Positions 27,817 to 36,083 of a stretch of 64,000 bases of DNA are shown piece by piece. The notes beneath the pieces were generated by a model. The model was not told the DNA's origin. It saw only the letters and a list, made by a program, of their open reading frames with translations, and searched no databases. Location of the stretch: assembly GCF_030409235.1 (NCBI RefSeq), contig NZ_JAUFPO010000017.1, forward strand, positions 1 to 64,000, given 5' to 3'. Source of the DNA: Halomonas almeriensis (GTDB lineage: Bacteria > Pseudomonadota > Gammaproteobacteria > Pseudomonadales > Halomonadaceae). The position numbers and the translations under genes were made by a program. How positions within the stretch are numbered: position 1 is the first letter of the stretch; the number at the start of each line of letters is the position of its first letter.

Positions 27817-29178
27817 ATGACGTCCCCGGTATCTCATCACGATATTCGTGATCGCTTTTCCCGCGCCATGTCGGCCATGTATCAGGACGAAGTGCCGCAG
27901 TACGGCACCTTGTTGGCGCTGGTGGCGGAGGTCAATCAGCAGACCCTTCAACAGAACCCTGAACTGGCCGAGCGACTCGAAGCCCACGATGAAATAAACC
28001 GCCTGGGTGTCGAGCGGCATGGTGCCATTCGCGTTGGCACGTCCGAGGAGCTTGGCATGCTGCGTCGCCTGTTCGCAGTGATGGGCATGCATCCGGTGGG
28101 CTACTACGATCTCTCCGAGGCTGGGGTGCCGGTGCACTCGACGGCGTTTCGGCCGGTTGAAGATGAGGCGCTGGCACGCAATCCGTTCCGGGTCTTTACC
28201 TCGCTGCTGCGCCTCGAACTCATCGAAAGCCCCGAGCTGCGCGAGCGCGCCGCCGAGATTCTGGCCAAGCGGGATATCTTCACGCCCAAGGCACGCGAGT
28301 TGATCGAGCTCAGCGAACGCCAGGGCGGGCTGACCAGCGAGCAGGCCGATCAATTCGTCGCCGAGGCGCTGGAGACCTTTCGCTGGCACCAGGATGCCAC
28401 CGTGGATCTCGACACCTATGAAGCCCTGCACGCCGAGCACCGCCTGATCGCTGATGTGGTCTGCTTTCGCGGGCCGCACATCAACCATCTGACGCCGCGC
28501 ACTCTGGATATCGACGAGGTGCAGCGGCGCATGCCGGCGGCCGGCATCACCCCGAAGGAAGTCATCGAGGGGCCGCCGCGCCGCAACTGCCCGATTCTGT
28601 TGCGCCAGACCAGCTTCAAGGCCCTGGAAGAGCCGACACGCTTCGTCGGCGAGCGCCAGGGCAGCCACACCGCCCGCTTCGGCGAGATCGAGCAGCGCGG
28701 GGTGGCGCTGACCCCCGAAGGCCGTGCGCTCTATGACCGCCTGCTCACCGAGTCGCGTCAGCGCACCGCCGGGCTGGCCAACGAGGCGCACCAGCAGGTG
28801 CTCGGCGAGGTCTTTCAAGCCTTCCCGGATACCCACGCCGAGCTGCGTCGTCAGGGGCTGGCGTTTTTCGACTACCGCCTGACCGAGGCCGGGCGCGAGG
28901 CCGGTCTGGTGGCCGAGACCGATCTGGAGGCGCTGATCGAGCAGGGGCTGGTCAGTGCTCAGCCCATTACCTACGAGGACTTCCTGCCGGTGAGTGCCGC
29001 GGGCATCTTCCAGTCCAACCTCGGCGGTGGTCAGAACCAGGCCTATGCCGGCAACGCCAATCGCGAGGCCTTCGAGGCGGCCCTGGGGGCGGCCGTGACC
29101 GACGAGCTGGCGCTCTACGCAAAGCGCCAGCAGGCCTCGCGCGATGCCGTGATGGCCGCGCTGAGTGATGCTGGATAG
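27817..29178 (+). CDS. hglS: 2-oxoadipate dioxygenase/decarboxylase (HglS/YdcJ, DUF1338)
   Basis: 453-residue member of the DUF1338 family, now known as Fe(II)-dependent 2-oxoadipate dioxygenase/decarboxylase, which converts 2-oxoadipate from lysine to D-2-hydroxyglutarate. The putative metal and substrate residues are at the expected spacing: His68 and Arg72 (VERHGAIRVG), His224 (GPHINHLTPRTLDID) and Glu290/Glu292 (FGEIEQRGVALT). AGAGG is 8 bases before the ATG. With amaA and amaB nearby it completes the pathway except for the aminoadipate aminotransferase, which is not in this window. Confidence 0.88.
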   Translation: MTSPVSHHDIRDRFSRAMSAMYQDEVPQYGTLLALVAEVNQQTLQQNPELAERLEAHDEINRLGVERHGAIRVGTSEELGMLRRLFAVMGMHPVGYYDLSEAGVPVHSTAFRPVEDEALARNPFRVFTSLLRLELIESPELRERAAEILAKRDIFTPKARELIELSERQGGLTSEQADQFVAEALETFRWHQDATVDLDTYEALHAEHRLIADVVCFRGPHINHLTPRTLDIDEVQRRMPAAGITPKEVIEGPPRRNCPILLRQTSFKALEEPTRFVGERQGSHTARFGEIEQRGVALTPEGRALYDRLLTESRQRTAGLANEAHQQVLGEVFQAFPDTHAELRRQGLAFFDYRLTEAGREAGLVAETDLEALIEQGLVSAQPITYEDFLPVSAAGIFQSNLGGGQNQAYAGNANREAFEAALGAAVTDELALYAKRQQASRDAVMAALSDAG

Positions 29179-29413
29179 CCTGGCATGGCTGAATAGCCTC
29201 TCACCGCTCGATGGCGGTGTCTCGCTGCTGCTGGTCGGGGTGGGGCCGGCATGAGTTGAGTCGGCAAGGTGAGGCGGGCGGTTTCCGACAGCCGGAATGA
29301 CGGCAATGTCGTGAAATAGGCTGAATCATGCAGGCTTTTTCCCTGCACTGTGCGCCAATCTGGTTCATAATGCAGCCTGCAGCGTAGACGTCACACCTCC
29401 AGAGGAATAGTCC

Positions 29414-31015
29414 ATGGGGCGCATAACGACACGGCGATGGTGCTTCGTCCTGATTCTGTTTTGCATCGCGACACTTTTGACCAGCACCGCTCAAGCGCAG
29501 AACCCGCGGTATGCCGGGATTGTGGTCGATACCGAAACCAGCGAGATTCTCTACGCCGAGAATGCCGATGCGCCGCGCTACCCGGCCTCGCTGACCAAGA
29601 TGATGACGCTCTACATGCTGTTCGAGTCGCTCGAGCGAGGCAGCATGAAGCTGAATCAGCCGCTGCCGGTGTCGTCCACAGCGTCGAAAATGCCGGCCAC
29701 CAAGCTGTGGCTCAAGCCGGGCAGCAGCCTGCCGGTTGAAACGGCCATCAAGGCGCTGGTCGTGCGCTCCGCTAATGACGTTGCGGTCGTGGTGGCCGAA
29801 GCCCTGGGCGGCAGCGAGGACCACTTCGCGCGCATGATGACCTCTCGGGCACACGAAATGGGCATGCAGGACACGATCTTCCGCAATGCCTCCGGCCTGC
29901 CGGATGACCGCCAGGTCACCACGGCGCGCGATATGGCCATGTTGGCGCGACGCCTGATGCTCGACTTCCCCGAGTATTACCACTACTTCTCGAAGAGCCG
30001 CTTCAGCTGGCGCGGCAAGACGGTGACCGGCCACAACAACCTGCTTGATACTTACCCGGGGGCCGATGGCCTCAAGACGGGGTTCATTCGGGCTTCCGGC
30101 TTCAACGTGGCCACCTCCGCCAAGCGTCACGGCCGCCGCATGCTTGCCGTGGTGATGGGCGGTTACTCGTCTTCCTCGCGGGATGAGCACATGGCCGACC
30201 TCCTGGACCGCGGCTTCATGCGTGCCTCACTGAACAATGGGCGTGGCTTTCTGGCCAATACGCGTATTGCCAATGACTACCTGCTGCCACGTAGCGAGCG
30301 CCCCATGCTGCCTTCCGGTGGCATGATGGCGAGCCGCGGCAACTCGGTGGCCTCGCTGCCGTCCTCTCCGGCATCGCCGCCGGTCGACACCGACGCCGCG
30401 AGCGGTGGCACGGCCAGCACCCCCTCGCAGGATGAAACCATCGTCGCGAATGCCTCCAGCACCGCTAGCGCTTCGAACACCTCGAGTTCCGCGACGACGT
30501 CGAGCTCTCCGAATATCGCTAACGCCACCAACACAGCGTCCAACAGCGCGGATTCGGCCGTCGTCTCGACCGATGAGCCGGCAGATTCCTCGACCGGCCC
30601 CGTGGTCTCGTCGCTCAACGAGCCCTCCACCAGCGCAGCCGCGACGGCATCCGAGCCCGCCTCGGCCGAGCCGGCCCAGGTTGCCTCGGCAGCGCCGGCA
30701 TCCACGCCCGAGGTCGCTTCCACCAGCCAGGCTTCCGGTTCGACGGCAGCCAGCGCCGATGCGCCGCGCTTGGGGGACTGGGGGGTTCAGGTAGGTGCCT
30801 TCAGCGATGCCGACAATGCTCGCCGCCTCGCGGCCCGAGCCGCCGAGCGTCTCACCGCCGAGCTGGCCGATGCCCGTGTAGCGGTGCCGCACGTGGCCGA
30901 CGCCAACGTCTATCGCGCCCGGCTGGTCGACATGGCGGAACCCCAGGCACGCAATGCCTGCCGTCGCCTGCAGGCCCAGGGCATGGACTGCATGGTGGTG
31001 CAGGCGGCGTTCTGA
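29414..31015 (+). CDS. D-alanyl-D-alanine carboxypeptidase with C-terminal SPOR domain
   Basis: 533-residue secreted penicillin-binding protein of the S11 (DacA/DacC) family that trims peptidoglycan stem peptides. The signal peptide ends at TAQAQNPRY. The catalytic motifs are SLTK (residues 59-62), SAN (VRSANDVAVV) and KTG (LKTGFIRAS). Instead of the usual S11 C-terminal domain it has about 140 residues of Ser/Thr/Ala-rich low-complexity linker (about 305-450). A SPOR domain follows (WGVQVGAFSDADNARRLAARAAERL to the end), which binds glycan strands lacking peptides and targets proteins to the division septum. It stands alone between hglS and a terminator. Confidence 0.9.
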   Translation: MGRITTRRWCFVLILFCIATLLTSTAQAQNPRYAGIVVDTETSEILYAENADAPRYPASLTKMMTLYMLFESLERGSMKLNQPLPVSSTASKMPATKLWLKPGSSLPVETAIKALVVRSANDVAVVVAEALGGSEDHFARMMTSRAHEMGMQDTIFRNASGLPDDRQVTTARDMAMLARRLMLDFPEYYHYFSKSRFSWRGKTVTGHNNLLDTYPGADGLKTGFIRASGFNVATSAKRHGRRMLAVVMGGYSSSSRDEHMADLLDRGFMRASLNNGRGFLANTRIANDYLLPRSERPMLPSGGMMASRGNSVASLPSSPASPPVDTDAASGGTASTPSQDETIVANASSTASASNTSSSATTSSSPNIANATNTASNSADSAVVSTDEPADSSTGPVVSSLNEPSTSAAATASEPASAEPAQVASAAPASTPEVASTSQASGSTAASADAPRLGDWGVQVGAFSDADNARRLAARAAERLTAELADARVAVPHVADANVYRARLVDMAEPQARNACRRLQAQGMDCMVVQAAF

Positions 31016-31096
31016 TCGTCGCTACGACCAAGGGTGGGGTTGTCGTCCCCTGCCGGCGCCGTTAGCGTCAAAATCCTTAGCTATGCGCTGACTCCC

Positions 31097-31124
31097 ACCC
31101 CACCGGCCCTGTCGGTGGGGTGTT
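31097..31124 (+). terminator. Terminator downstream of the carboxypeptidase gene
   Basis: ACCCCACCG and CGGTGGGGT form a 9-bp GC-rich stem with a 7-base loop, followed by GTTT. It lies between the carboxypeptidase stop and the next gene start. Confidence 0.65.
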
Positions 31125-31167
31125 TCATGTGGTTGTGGTTCGGCCTTCGAGACGCTCAGGAGCATCC

Positions 31168-32043
31168 ATGTCGTCATCCTTAAAGGGTATTCTGTGCATG
31201 TGCGGCGGGGTCTTGTGTCTGGCCCTCGGTGATGCCATCACCAAGTGGCTGGGCGAGACGCACTCGCCGCTGCAGATCATCTTCTTCCGTACCCTGGTTT
31301 CGCTGCCGCTGATCGCCCTGATCGCGCGCTTCAGCGGTGGGCTGCGCAAGCTCAAGACACGCCGGCCGGGGATACATCTGCTGCGCGGGCTGATCTTTAC
31401 CGGCACCATGGTCTGCTTCATGTGGGGGCTGACGCTGCTGCCGCTGGCCGAAACCACCGCGATTGCCTTTGCTGCGCCCTTGTTCGTCAATCTGCTTTCG
31501 GTACCACTGCTGGGCGAACGGGTCGATCGCACCACCCTGTTGGCTACCCTGGTGGGCTTTGCCGGGGTCCTGGTGGTGGTGCGCCCCGGTGGCGAGAGTT
31601 TTCAGCCGGCGGCGCTGATCGTCGTCGGCGCGGCGGTCTTCTATGCCCTGACGATGATCACCGCGCGCCGCTATGGGGAACGTGAGCATCTCTGGGCGAT
31701 GGTCTTCTACACCACCCTGGTGCCGATGCTGGTGTCGGCGGCAAGCCTGCCCTGGGTCTGGCAGATGCCGGCGCCGGTCCACTGGCCCTTCTTCCTGCTG
31801 GCCGGGGTGCTCGGGGTGGGCGCCATGGCCGGGCTGACCCTGGCGTTTCGTTTTGCCCCGGCGGCGCTGGCGGCCCCCTTCGATTACACGGCCCTGCTGT
31901 GGGCCGTGCTGCTGGGCTGGTGGATCTGGGACGAGGTGCCGGATCTGTGGGTGCTGGTGGGCGGCTCGCTGATCATCCTCAGTGGCCTGGCGATCGCCTA
32001 TCATGAGCGGCGCGTGGCCTTGAATCGGCGGCCCACGGCCTGA
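31168..32043 (+). CDS. DMT-family (EamA) transporter
   Basis: 291-residue inner-membrane protein with ten predicted helices arranged as two EamA repeats. The N terminus MSSSLKGILCMCGGVLCLALGDAITKWL and the mid-repeat RPGGESFQPAALIVVGAAVFYALTMITARRYGE are typical of the 10-TMS drug/metabolite transporter family. Members export or exchange metabolites, and the substrate cannot be inferred. The start is the ATG with CAGGAG upstream. Convergent with thiE. Confidence 0.88.
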   Translation: MSSSLKGILCMCGGVLCLALGDAITKWLGETHSPLQIIFFRTLVSLPLIALIARFSGGLRKLKTRRPGIHLLRGLIFTGTMVCFMWGLTLLPLAETTAIAFAAPLFVNLLSVPLLGERVDRTTLLATLVGFAGVLVVVRPGGESFQPAALIVVGAAVFYALTMITARRYGEREHLWAMVFYTTLVPMLVSAASLPWVWQMPAPVHWPFFLLAGVLGVGAMAGLTLAFRFAPAALAAPFDYTALLWAVLLGWWIWDEVPDLWVLVGGSLIILSGLAIAYHERRVALNRRPTA

Positions 32044-32052
32044 CAGCGCGAC

Positions 32053-32679
32053 TCAGCCGCGCTGCCTGAAAGACGGGAACGCGCGGGCCGCGGCTTGCGG
32101 GTCGGGTGTGCCGCAGATGGCCGAGATCACGGCCATGCCGTTGACGCCTGCGCGCTGCACGACCGCGGCGTGTTCGGCCTTGAGGCCGCCGATGGCGACC
32201 GTGGGCAGGGGGCTGGCGCCGGCCAGGGCGGCCAGGCCATCGAAGCCGAGCGGGGCCGCATGGTCTCGCTTGCTGGGGGTGGCAAACACCGGCCCCAGCC
32301 CCAGATAGTCGAGCCGTTCGACGTCGATGCCTGCCAGTTGCTGGGCTGTCTGCACCGACAGCCCCAGCATGGCCTCGCTACCCAGGGCGCTGCGCGCCTC
32401 GCTGACCTCGCCATCGTCCTGACCGATATGCAGGCCATCGGCGCCGCTGGCCAGGGCCACCTCCAGCCGGTCATTGACCAGAAGCGGCACGCTGCTGCTG
32501 GCCAGCACCGCCTTGAGGCGCCGGGCGACAGGGATCAGCTCGGCATCGCTGGCCTGTTTGTCGCGTAGCTGCACCATGCTCACACCGCCTTTCACCGCGG
32601 CCAGCACAGTGGCCTCGAGGCCGCGCTCGGCACACAGTTCAGGGTCGGTGACCAGATAGAGCGAGAGATCAAGGCGCAT
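32053..32679 (-). CDS. thiE: Thiamine-phosphate synthase
   Basis: 208-residue TIM-barrel enzyme that joins HMP pyrophosphate and thiazole phosphate to give thiamine monophosphate. Family segments are LYLVTDPELC, VSMVQLRDKQASDAELI, LLVNDRLEVALASGADGLHIGQDD (substrate and Mg contacts), GLSVQTAQQL, DYLGLGPVFATPSKRDHA and PTVAIGGLKAEHA. The start overlaps the 3' end of thiM by 11 bases, so the two are coupled and share TPP riboswitch control. Confidence 0.96.
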   Translation of the reverse strand: MRLDLSLYLVTDPELCAERGLEATVLAAVKGGVSMVQLRDKQASDAELIPVARRLKAVLASSSVPLLVNDRLEVALASGADGLHIGQDDGEVSEARSALGSEAMLGLSVQTAQQLAGIDVERLDYLGLGPVFATPSKRDHAAPLGFDGLAALAGASPLPTVAIGGLKAEHAAVVQRAGVNGMAVISAICGTPDPQAAARAFPSFRQRG

Positions 32680-33475
32680 CGGAGAGCTCCACCTGTGCCT
32701 GCTGGTTGAGGGTCTCGGGGTCAAGCCGATACAACGCGTCGATGAAGGCCACGGCGAAACTGCCGGGGCCCCGCGCCTCTTCGCCGGCCATGCGACCGGC
32801 CTCGGCATAACCTGCCAGGGCCGCCACGCAGGCCTCGAAGGGATCCTCGGCCACCGCCAGATACGCCCCCACCACGCCGGTCAGGGCACAGCCCAGGGTA
32901 GTGACCCGCGGCATCAATGCATGCCCTCCGGCGATTCGCGCCAGGCGCTGGCCGTCGGTCACCAGATCGGTTTCGCCGGTCACGGCCACCGTGGCGCCGC
33001 TGCGGCGTGCCAGGGCCACCGCCGCCTGAACGGCCGCTTCGGTGGTGTCGGTACTGTCGACCCCCTGGCCGCCGCTGCCCTGCTGGGCGAGGGCGAGAAT
33101 CTCCGAGGCATTGCCGCGAATGACCGTCGGCGAAAGGGCCACCAGGCGGGCCCCGGCATCGCGACGCAGGCCGGTGGCCCCTACCGCGACGGGGTCGAAC
33201 ACCCAGGGGGTGCCGGCCTGGTTGGCGGCGCGGGCGGCGTCCTCCATGGCCGCCACCCAGTGCGGCGAAAGCGTGCCGATGTTCAGGGTTACGGCTCCGG
33301 CCAGGCGCGCGAACTCGGCGACTTCCTCACGGGCATGGGCCATGGCCGGCGAGGCGCCCAGCGCCAGCAGCACATTGGCCATGTTGTTCATGGCAACATG
33401 ATTGGTGATGTTATGAACCAGCGGGCGGACCTGGCGCATGCGGCGCAGGTAGCTGGCGATATCGAGAGTTTGCAT
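32669..33475 (-). CDS. thiM: Hydroxyethylthiazole kinase
   Basis: 268-residue ribokinase-like enzyme that phosphorylates 4-methyl-5-(2-hydroxyethyl)thiazole in thiamine salvage. Typical segments are RPLVHNITNHVAMNNMANVLLALGASPAMAHA, TLNIGTLSPHWVAAM, PWVFDPVAVGATGLR, IRGNASEILAL, VAVTGETDLVTDG and TTLGCALTGVVGAYLAV with the catalytic region. A TPP riboswitch lies in its 5' leader, and GGGAGG precedes the ATG by 4 bases. Confidence 0.96.
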   Translation of the reverse strand: MQTLDIASYLRRMRQVRPLVHNITNHVAMNNMANVLLALGASPAMAHAREEVAEFARLAGAVTLNIGTLSPHWVAAMEDAARAANQAGTPWVFDPVAVGATGLRRDAGARLVALSPTVIRGNASEILALAQQGSGGQGVDSTDTTEAAVQAAVALARRSGATVAVTGETDLVTDGQRLARIAGGHALMPRVTTLGCALTGVVGAYLAVAEDPFEACVAALAGYAEAGRMAGEEARGPGSFAVAFIDALYRLDPETLNQQAQVELSDAP

Positions 33476-33520
33476 GGCGCCTCCCGGGCGGGAGGAGGTG
33501 CCAGCGGAGCGAGCCGGCAC

Positions 33521-33603
33521 GACTCCCTCCGCCGGCATTATCCGGATCAGGTGGTAAGGGTGCGTCTCAGCCGGTGAGCATGGCCACCGGCGCCCCTGTC
33601 GTC
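33521..33603 (-). promoter_or_regulatory. TPP riboswitch (thi box) upstream of thiM
   Basis: Read on the minus strand, it has the conserved pieces ACAGGGGCGCC, then GGCTGAGA, ACCCTTA, CCACCTGATCCGGATAATGC and CGGCGGAGGGA in the right order. Between the aptamer and thiM, CCTCC can pair with the thiM ribosome binding site GGGAGG, and GTGCC/GGCAC forms another hairpin. Translational repression on TPP binding is therefore plausible. Confidence 0.96.
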
Positions 33604-33677
33604 AGGCTTTTACTATCCGCGGTGGCGCCGCGTCTGTAAAGAGGCGGCAGTGGTATCTGCCACCGCCGCCGGCTCGA

Positions 33678-34316
33678 TCACGAGCGCTTGGGCTGCTTGA
33701 CCACGCGCAGATACGGCTTCTGTTCGTCCCAGCCTTCCGGGAAGAGCGTCTGCGCCTCTTCATTGCTCACCGCCGGCACGATGATGCAGTCATCGCCATC
33801 CTGCCAGTTCACCGGGGTGGCCAGCTTGTGCTGATCGGTGAGTTGCAGGCTATCCAGCACGCGCAGCAATTCGGCAAAGTTGCGGCCGGTGCTGGCCGGA
33901 TAGGTGATGGTCAGGCGAACCTTCTTGTTCGGATCGATGATGAAGACACTACGCACCGTCAGGGTGTCGTTGGCATTGGGATGGATCATGCCGTACAGAT
34001 CGCTGACCTTGCGATCGCCATCGGCCAGCAGCGGAAAGTTCAGGCCATGGCCCTGGGTTTCCTGGATGTCGCCGACCCACTTCTCGTGGTCTTCCAGCGG
34101 ATCGACGGAGAGACCAATGGCCTTGGTGTGTCGCTTGTCGAGCTCCGGCTTGAGCCGCGAGACCTCGCCCAGCTCGGTGGTGCACACCGGGGTAAAATCC
34201 TTGGGATGCGAGAACAGGATGACCCAGTTGTCTCCGGCCCACTCATGGAAGTTGATGGTGCCGGCCGTGCTTTCTTGGGTGAAATCTGGCGCGATGTCGC
34301 CGAGTTGCAATGACAT
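33678..34316 (-). CDS. 1-Cys peroxiredoxin (Prx6 family)
   Basis: 212-residue peroxiredoxin of the Prx6/AhpC-TSA class. The peroxidatic cysteine lies in SHPKDFTPVCTTELGEVSR (Cys about 45). Prx6-type features follow: GLSVDPLEDHEKWVGDI, VRSVFIIDPNKKVRLTITYPASTGRNF and the long C-terminal dimer domain with PVNWQDGDDCIIVP. A second cysteine (DDCI) is present but not at the usual 2-Cys resolving position. Reduces peroxides in the cytoplasm. Monocistronic, with its own upstream region of about 250 bp holding a tandem repeat. Confidence 0.93.
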   Translation of the reverse strand: MSLQLGDIAPDFTQESTAGTINFHEWAGDNWVILFSHPKDFTPVCTTELGEVSRLKPELDKRHTKAIGLSVDPLEDHEKWVGDIQETQGHGLNFPLLADGDRKVSDLYGMIHPNANDTLTVRSVFIIDPNKKVRLTITYPASTGRNFAELLRVLDSLQLTDQHKLATPVNWQDGDDCIIVPAVSNEEAQTLFPEGWDEQKPYLRVVKQPKRS

Positions 34317-34432
34317 GTCAGGCTCCTCTGGGTTGCGTTGATGGCATCGCCCACGCGCTGCCGAATCGTTGGCCTAAGCATTACATGGGGGCGATGGGTG
34401 GGGGAAACAACCTGTGGTGATATGGTTAGCAC

Positions 34433-34474
34433 GAGCTGCGAGCTGCGAGCTGCGAGCTGCGAGATACGAGCTTC
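34433..34474. repeat. Heptanucleotide tandem repeat GAGCTGC
   Basis: Four perfect GAGCTGC units (34433-34460) followed by the degenerate units GAGATAC and GAGCTTC. CGAGATACGAG (34460-34470) is the perfect inverted complement of CTCGTATCTCG (34497-34507), so the end of the array can form a hairpin. It lies between the peroxiredoxin and DUF6482 genes. Confidence 0.85.
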
Positions 34475-34582
34475 GCCAGCAGTTCGTTTCTCGCGACTCG
34501 TATCTCGCCCAGTGCCTGCGGGGCTTCTCAAGCACTGGGTAAGGGGGTGGCATCACTTGCCAAGCCTGACGCCTGGCGGCCT

Positions 34583-34924
34583 TCACTGGAAGGCGATACG
34601 CGTACCGTAGCTCAGCCGTTCCTCCGGCGTCTTGGCATGGCCCTGCACACCGATCATCTCGTCGGCGCACTGGTCATCCCAGGTCACAACGCCATGGGTC
34701 AGGCCCGCCTTACCCAGCAGCTCGCGGATTTTACCGGTGCCCAGGTAGGTGCAGGTCTTGCCGTCCTTGTCGGAGAGCTTGGAGACTCCGCCAGCGTGGT
34801 GAAAGCGCACGGTGTAGATGCCATCCTGCGATTCCAGCTCCACGATCGGCGAGAAACCCTCGGAAACGGCCTTGGTCAGCTGCTTGTAGGTGATATGGTC
34901 ACCCAGTGTCACATTGGTGGTCAT
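34583..34924 (-). CDS. Small conserved protein, DUF6482-like
   Basis: 113-residue soluble protein. I associate it with the DUF6482 family because of the pattern VELESQDGIYTVRF, TYLGTGKIRELL and ending WDDQCADEMIG, but this is from memory. No signal peptide or membrane segment. Function unknown. The start MTTNVTLGDHITYKQL has a purine-rich GGGAGC upstream. It is divergent from gloA. Confidence 0.65.
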   Translation of the reverse strand: MTTNVTLGDHITYKQLTKAVSEGFSPIVELESQDGIYTVRFHHAGGVSKLSDKDGKTCTYLGTGKIRELLGKAGLTHGVVTWDDQCADEMIGVQGHAKTPEERLSYGTRIAFQ

Positions 34925-35082
34925 GCGGGCTCCCTTTTGGTCGCGGTATCCTACCGGATTGTAGATTCCTCCCGGCCTCACCGCCATGCCGATGCGGGTG
35001 GAAATCCGCGGCGATCGCCCCCACAACTGATGAAAGGGTATCAACCGGCCCGATCTATCCACGAGCAGACAAGGAGCATGAC

Positions 35083-35616
35083 ATGAGCTTTCAGGGCGAA
35101 CAGCATCCCGGCGTTCAGGCCCCGGCCAGCGAGACCCAGGGGTTTCGTTTGAACCACACCATGCTGCGCGTGAAGGATCCGCAGGCCGCGCTCGAGTTTT
35201 ACTCGCGGGTCTTCGGCATGCAGGTGCTGCGCAAGCTGGATTTCGAGGAAATGGGCTTCTCGCTCTACTTCCTGGCCCGGCTGGAGGAAGGCGATGCCGT
35301 GCCTGAGGATGCCGCCCAGCGCAGCGTCTGGACCTTCAGCCAGAAGGGCCTGCTGGAGCTGACGCACAACTGGGGCACCGAAGACCAGGAAGACTTCGCC
35401 TATCACGACGGCAACGCCGAGCCGCAGGGCTTCGGTCATATCTGCTTCTCGGTGCCGGATCTGGACGCCGCCCAGGCCTGGTTCGACGCCAATGACGTCG
35501 AGTTCATCAAGCGCGCCGATCAGGGCAAGATGCCGGACGTGATCTTCGTCAAGGACGCCGATGGCTACTGGATTGAGGTCGTCGAGGCCGAGCGCATGGC
35601 CAGCAAGGGCGATTAA
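35083..35616 (+). CDS. gloA: Lactoylglutathione lyase (glyoxalase I)
   Basis: 177-residue VOC-superfamily metalloenzyme that converts the hemithioacetal of methylglyoxal and glutathione to S-lactoylglutathione. Seen: RLNHTMLRVKDPQAALEFYSRVFGM (His metal ligand), LLELTHNWGTE (Glu ligand), FGHICFSVPDLDAA (His ligand) and KDADGYWIEVVE (Glu ligand). The length matches the longer, zinc-type GloA class. AAGGAG is 8 bases upstream. It ends 10 bp before a heptanucleotide tandem repeat. Confidence 0.95.
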   Translation: MSFQGEQHPGVQAPASETQGFRLNHTMLRVKDPQAALEFYSRVFGMQVLRKLDFEEMGFSLYFLARLEEGDAVPEDAAQRSVWTFSQKGLLELTHNWGTEDQEDFAYHDGNAEPQGFGHICFSVPDLDAAQAWFDANDVEFIKRADQGKMPDVIFVKDADGYWIEVVEAERMASKGD

Positions 35617-35626
35617 CATCGCCCAC

Positions 35627-35675
35627 GAGCTACGAGCTACGAGCTACGAGCTACGAGCTACGAGCTACGAGCTAC
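35627..35675. repeat. Heptanucleotide tandem repeat GAGCTAC x7
   Basis: Seven perfect consecutive copies of GAGCTAC, with a partial copy after. Related to the GAGCTGC array about 1.2 kb upstream. It overlaps the 3' end of the nucleotidyltransferase gene, whose last residues and stop codon are encoded inside it, so changes in copy number would alter that C terminus. Confidence 0.95.
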
Positions 35676-35981
35676 GAGACAATCTGCTGGCAGGATGGAC
35701 CGAGATTGCTGCAGGGCGATGGACTGAAACGGCGTCGGCTCTGCCTCTTGTGTATAAGTCAGAATGTCCACAGGTAGTTGTAAACGGGCTTCCAGTGCTT
35801 GTTTAAGCTCGGCACGTGCCAGAAGGGCAATCGGTTTACTGGAAATCAGCAGCAGGTCCAGGTCACCTCCTCGCCGAGTTTCGTCGAGGCGCGAGCCAAA
35901 CAGGCGAGCCTCGACATCATGTCCGACGATCTGACGGGTGATATCGAGGATAAGTTGCCGCTGTTGCTTGTTCAGGCGCAT
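35658..35981 (-). CDS. Minimal nucleotidyltransferase (MNT) domain protein
   Basis: 107-residue protein of the Pol-beta nucleotidyltransferase superfamily. The motif GSRLDETRRGGDLDLLLIS (about residues 29-47) has the G-S and D-x-D of the active site. Such small MNT proteins are usually antitoxins that AMPylate or neutralise a HEPN toxin encoded next door. No HEPN gene is adjacent here, so it appears to be an orphan. Its final residues (VARSS) and stop are encoded within the heptanucleotide repeat, suggesting that the natural C terminus has been remodelled. Confidence 0.75.
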   Translation of the reverse strand: MRLNKQQRQLILDITRQIVGHDVEARLFGSRLDETRRGGDLDLLLISSKPIALLARAELKQALEARLQLPVDILTYTQEAEPTPFQSIALQQSRSILPADCLVARSS

Positions 35982-36033
35982 GGCGCTATTCCGTCAAATG
36001 CTCTTACGTCGAGTCTAGCACCATGCACCTTGC

Positions 36034-36066
36034 GGCCAGCAACACGATACGCAAGCGTTGCTGGCC
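36034..36066. terminator. Hairpin between znuA and the MNT gene
   Basis: GGCCAGCAAC and GTTGCTGGCC form a perfect 10-bp stem with a 13-base loop, just beyond the znuA stop. No T run, so termination is uncertain. Confidence 0.4.
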
Positions 36067-36083
36067 GGGGTCCTTACAGCGCG

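Noticed and set aside
26644..28836. Very long minus-strand frame of 730 codons
   Set aside because: Only the first 906 bases from the 3' end encode the LysR protein; the rest is antisense to the HglS-type gene and has no homologous character.
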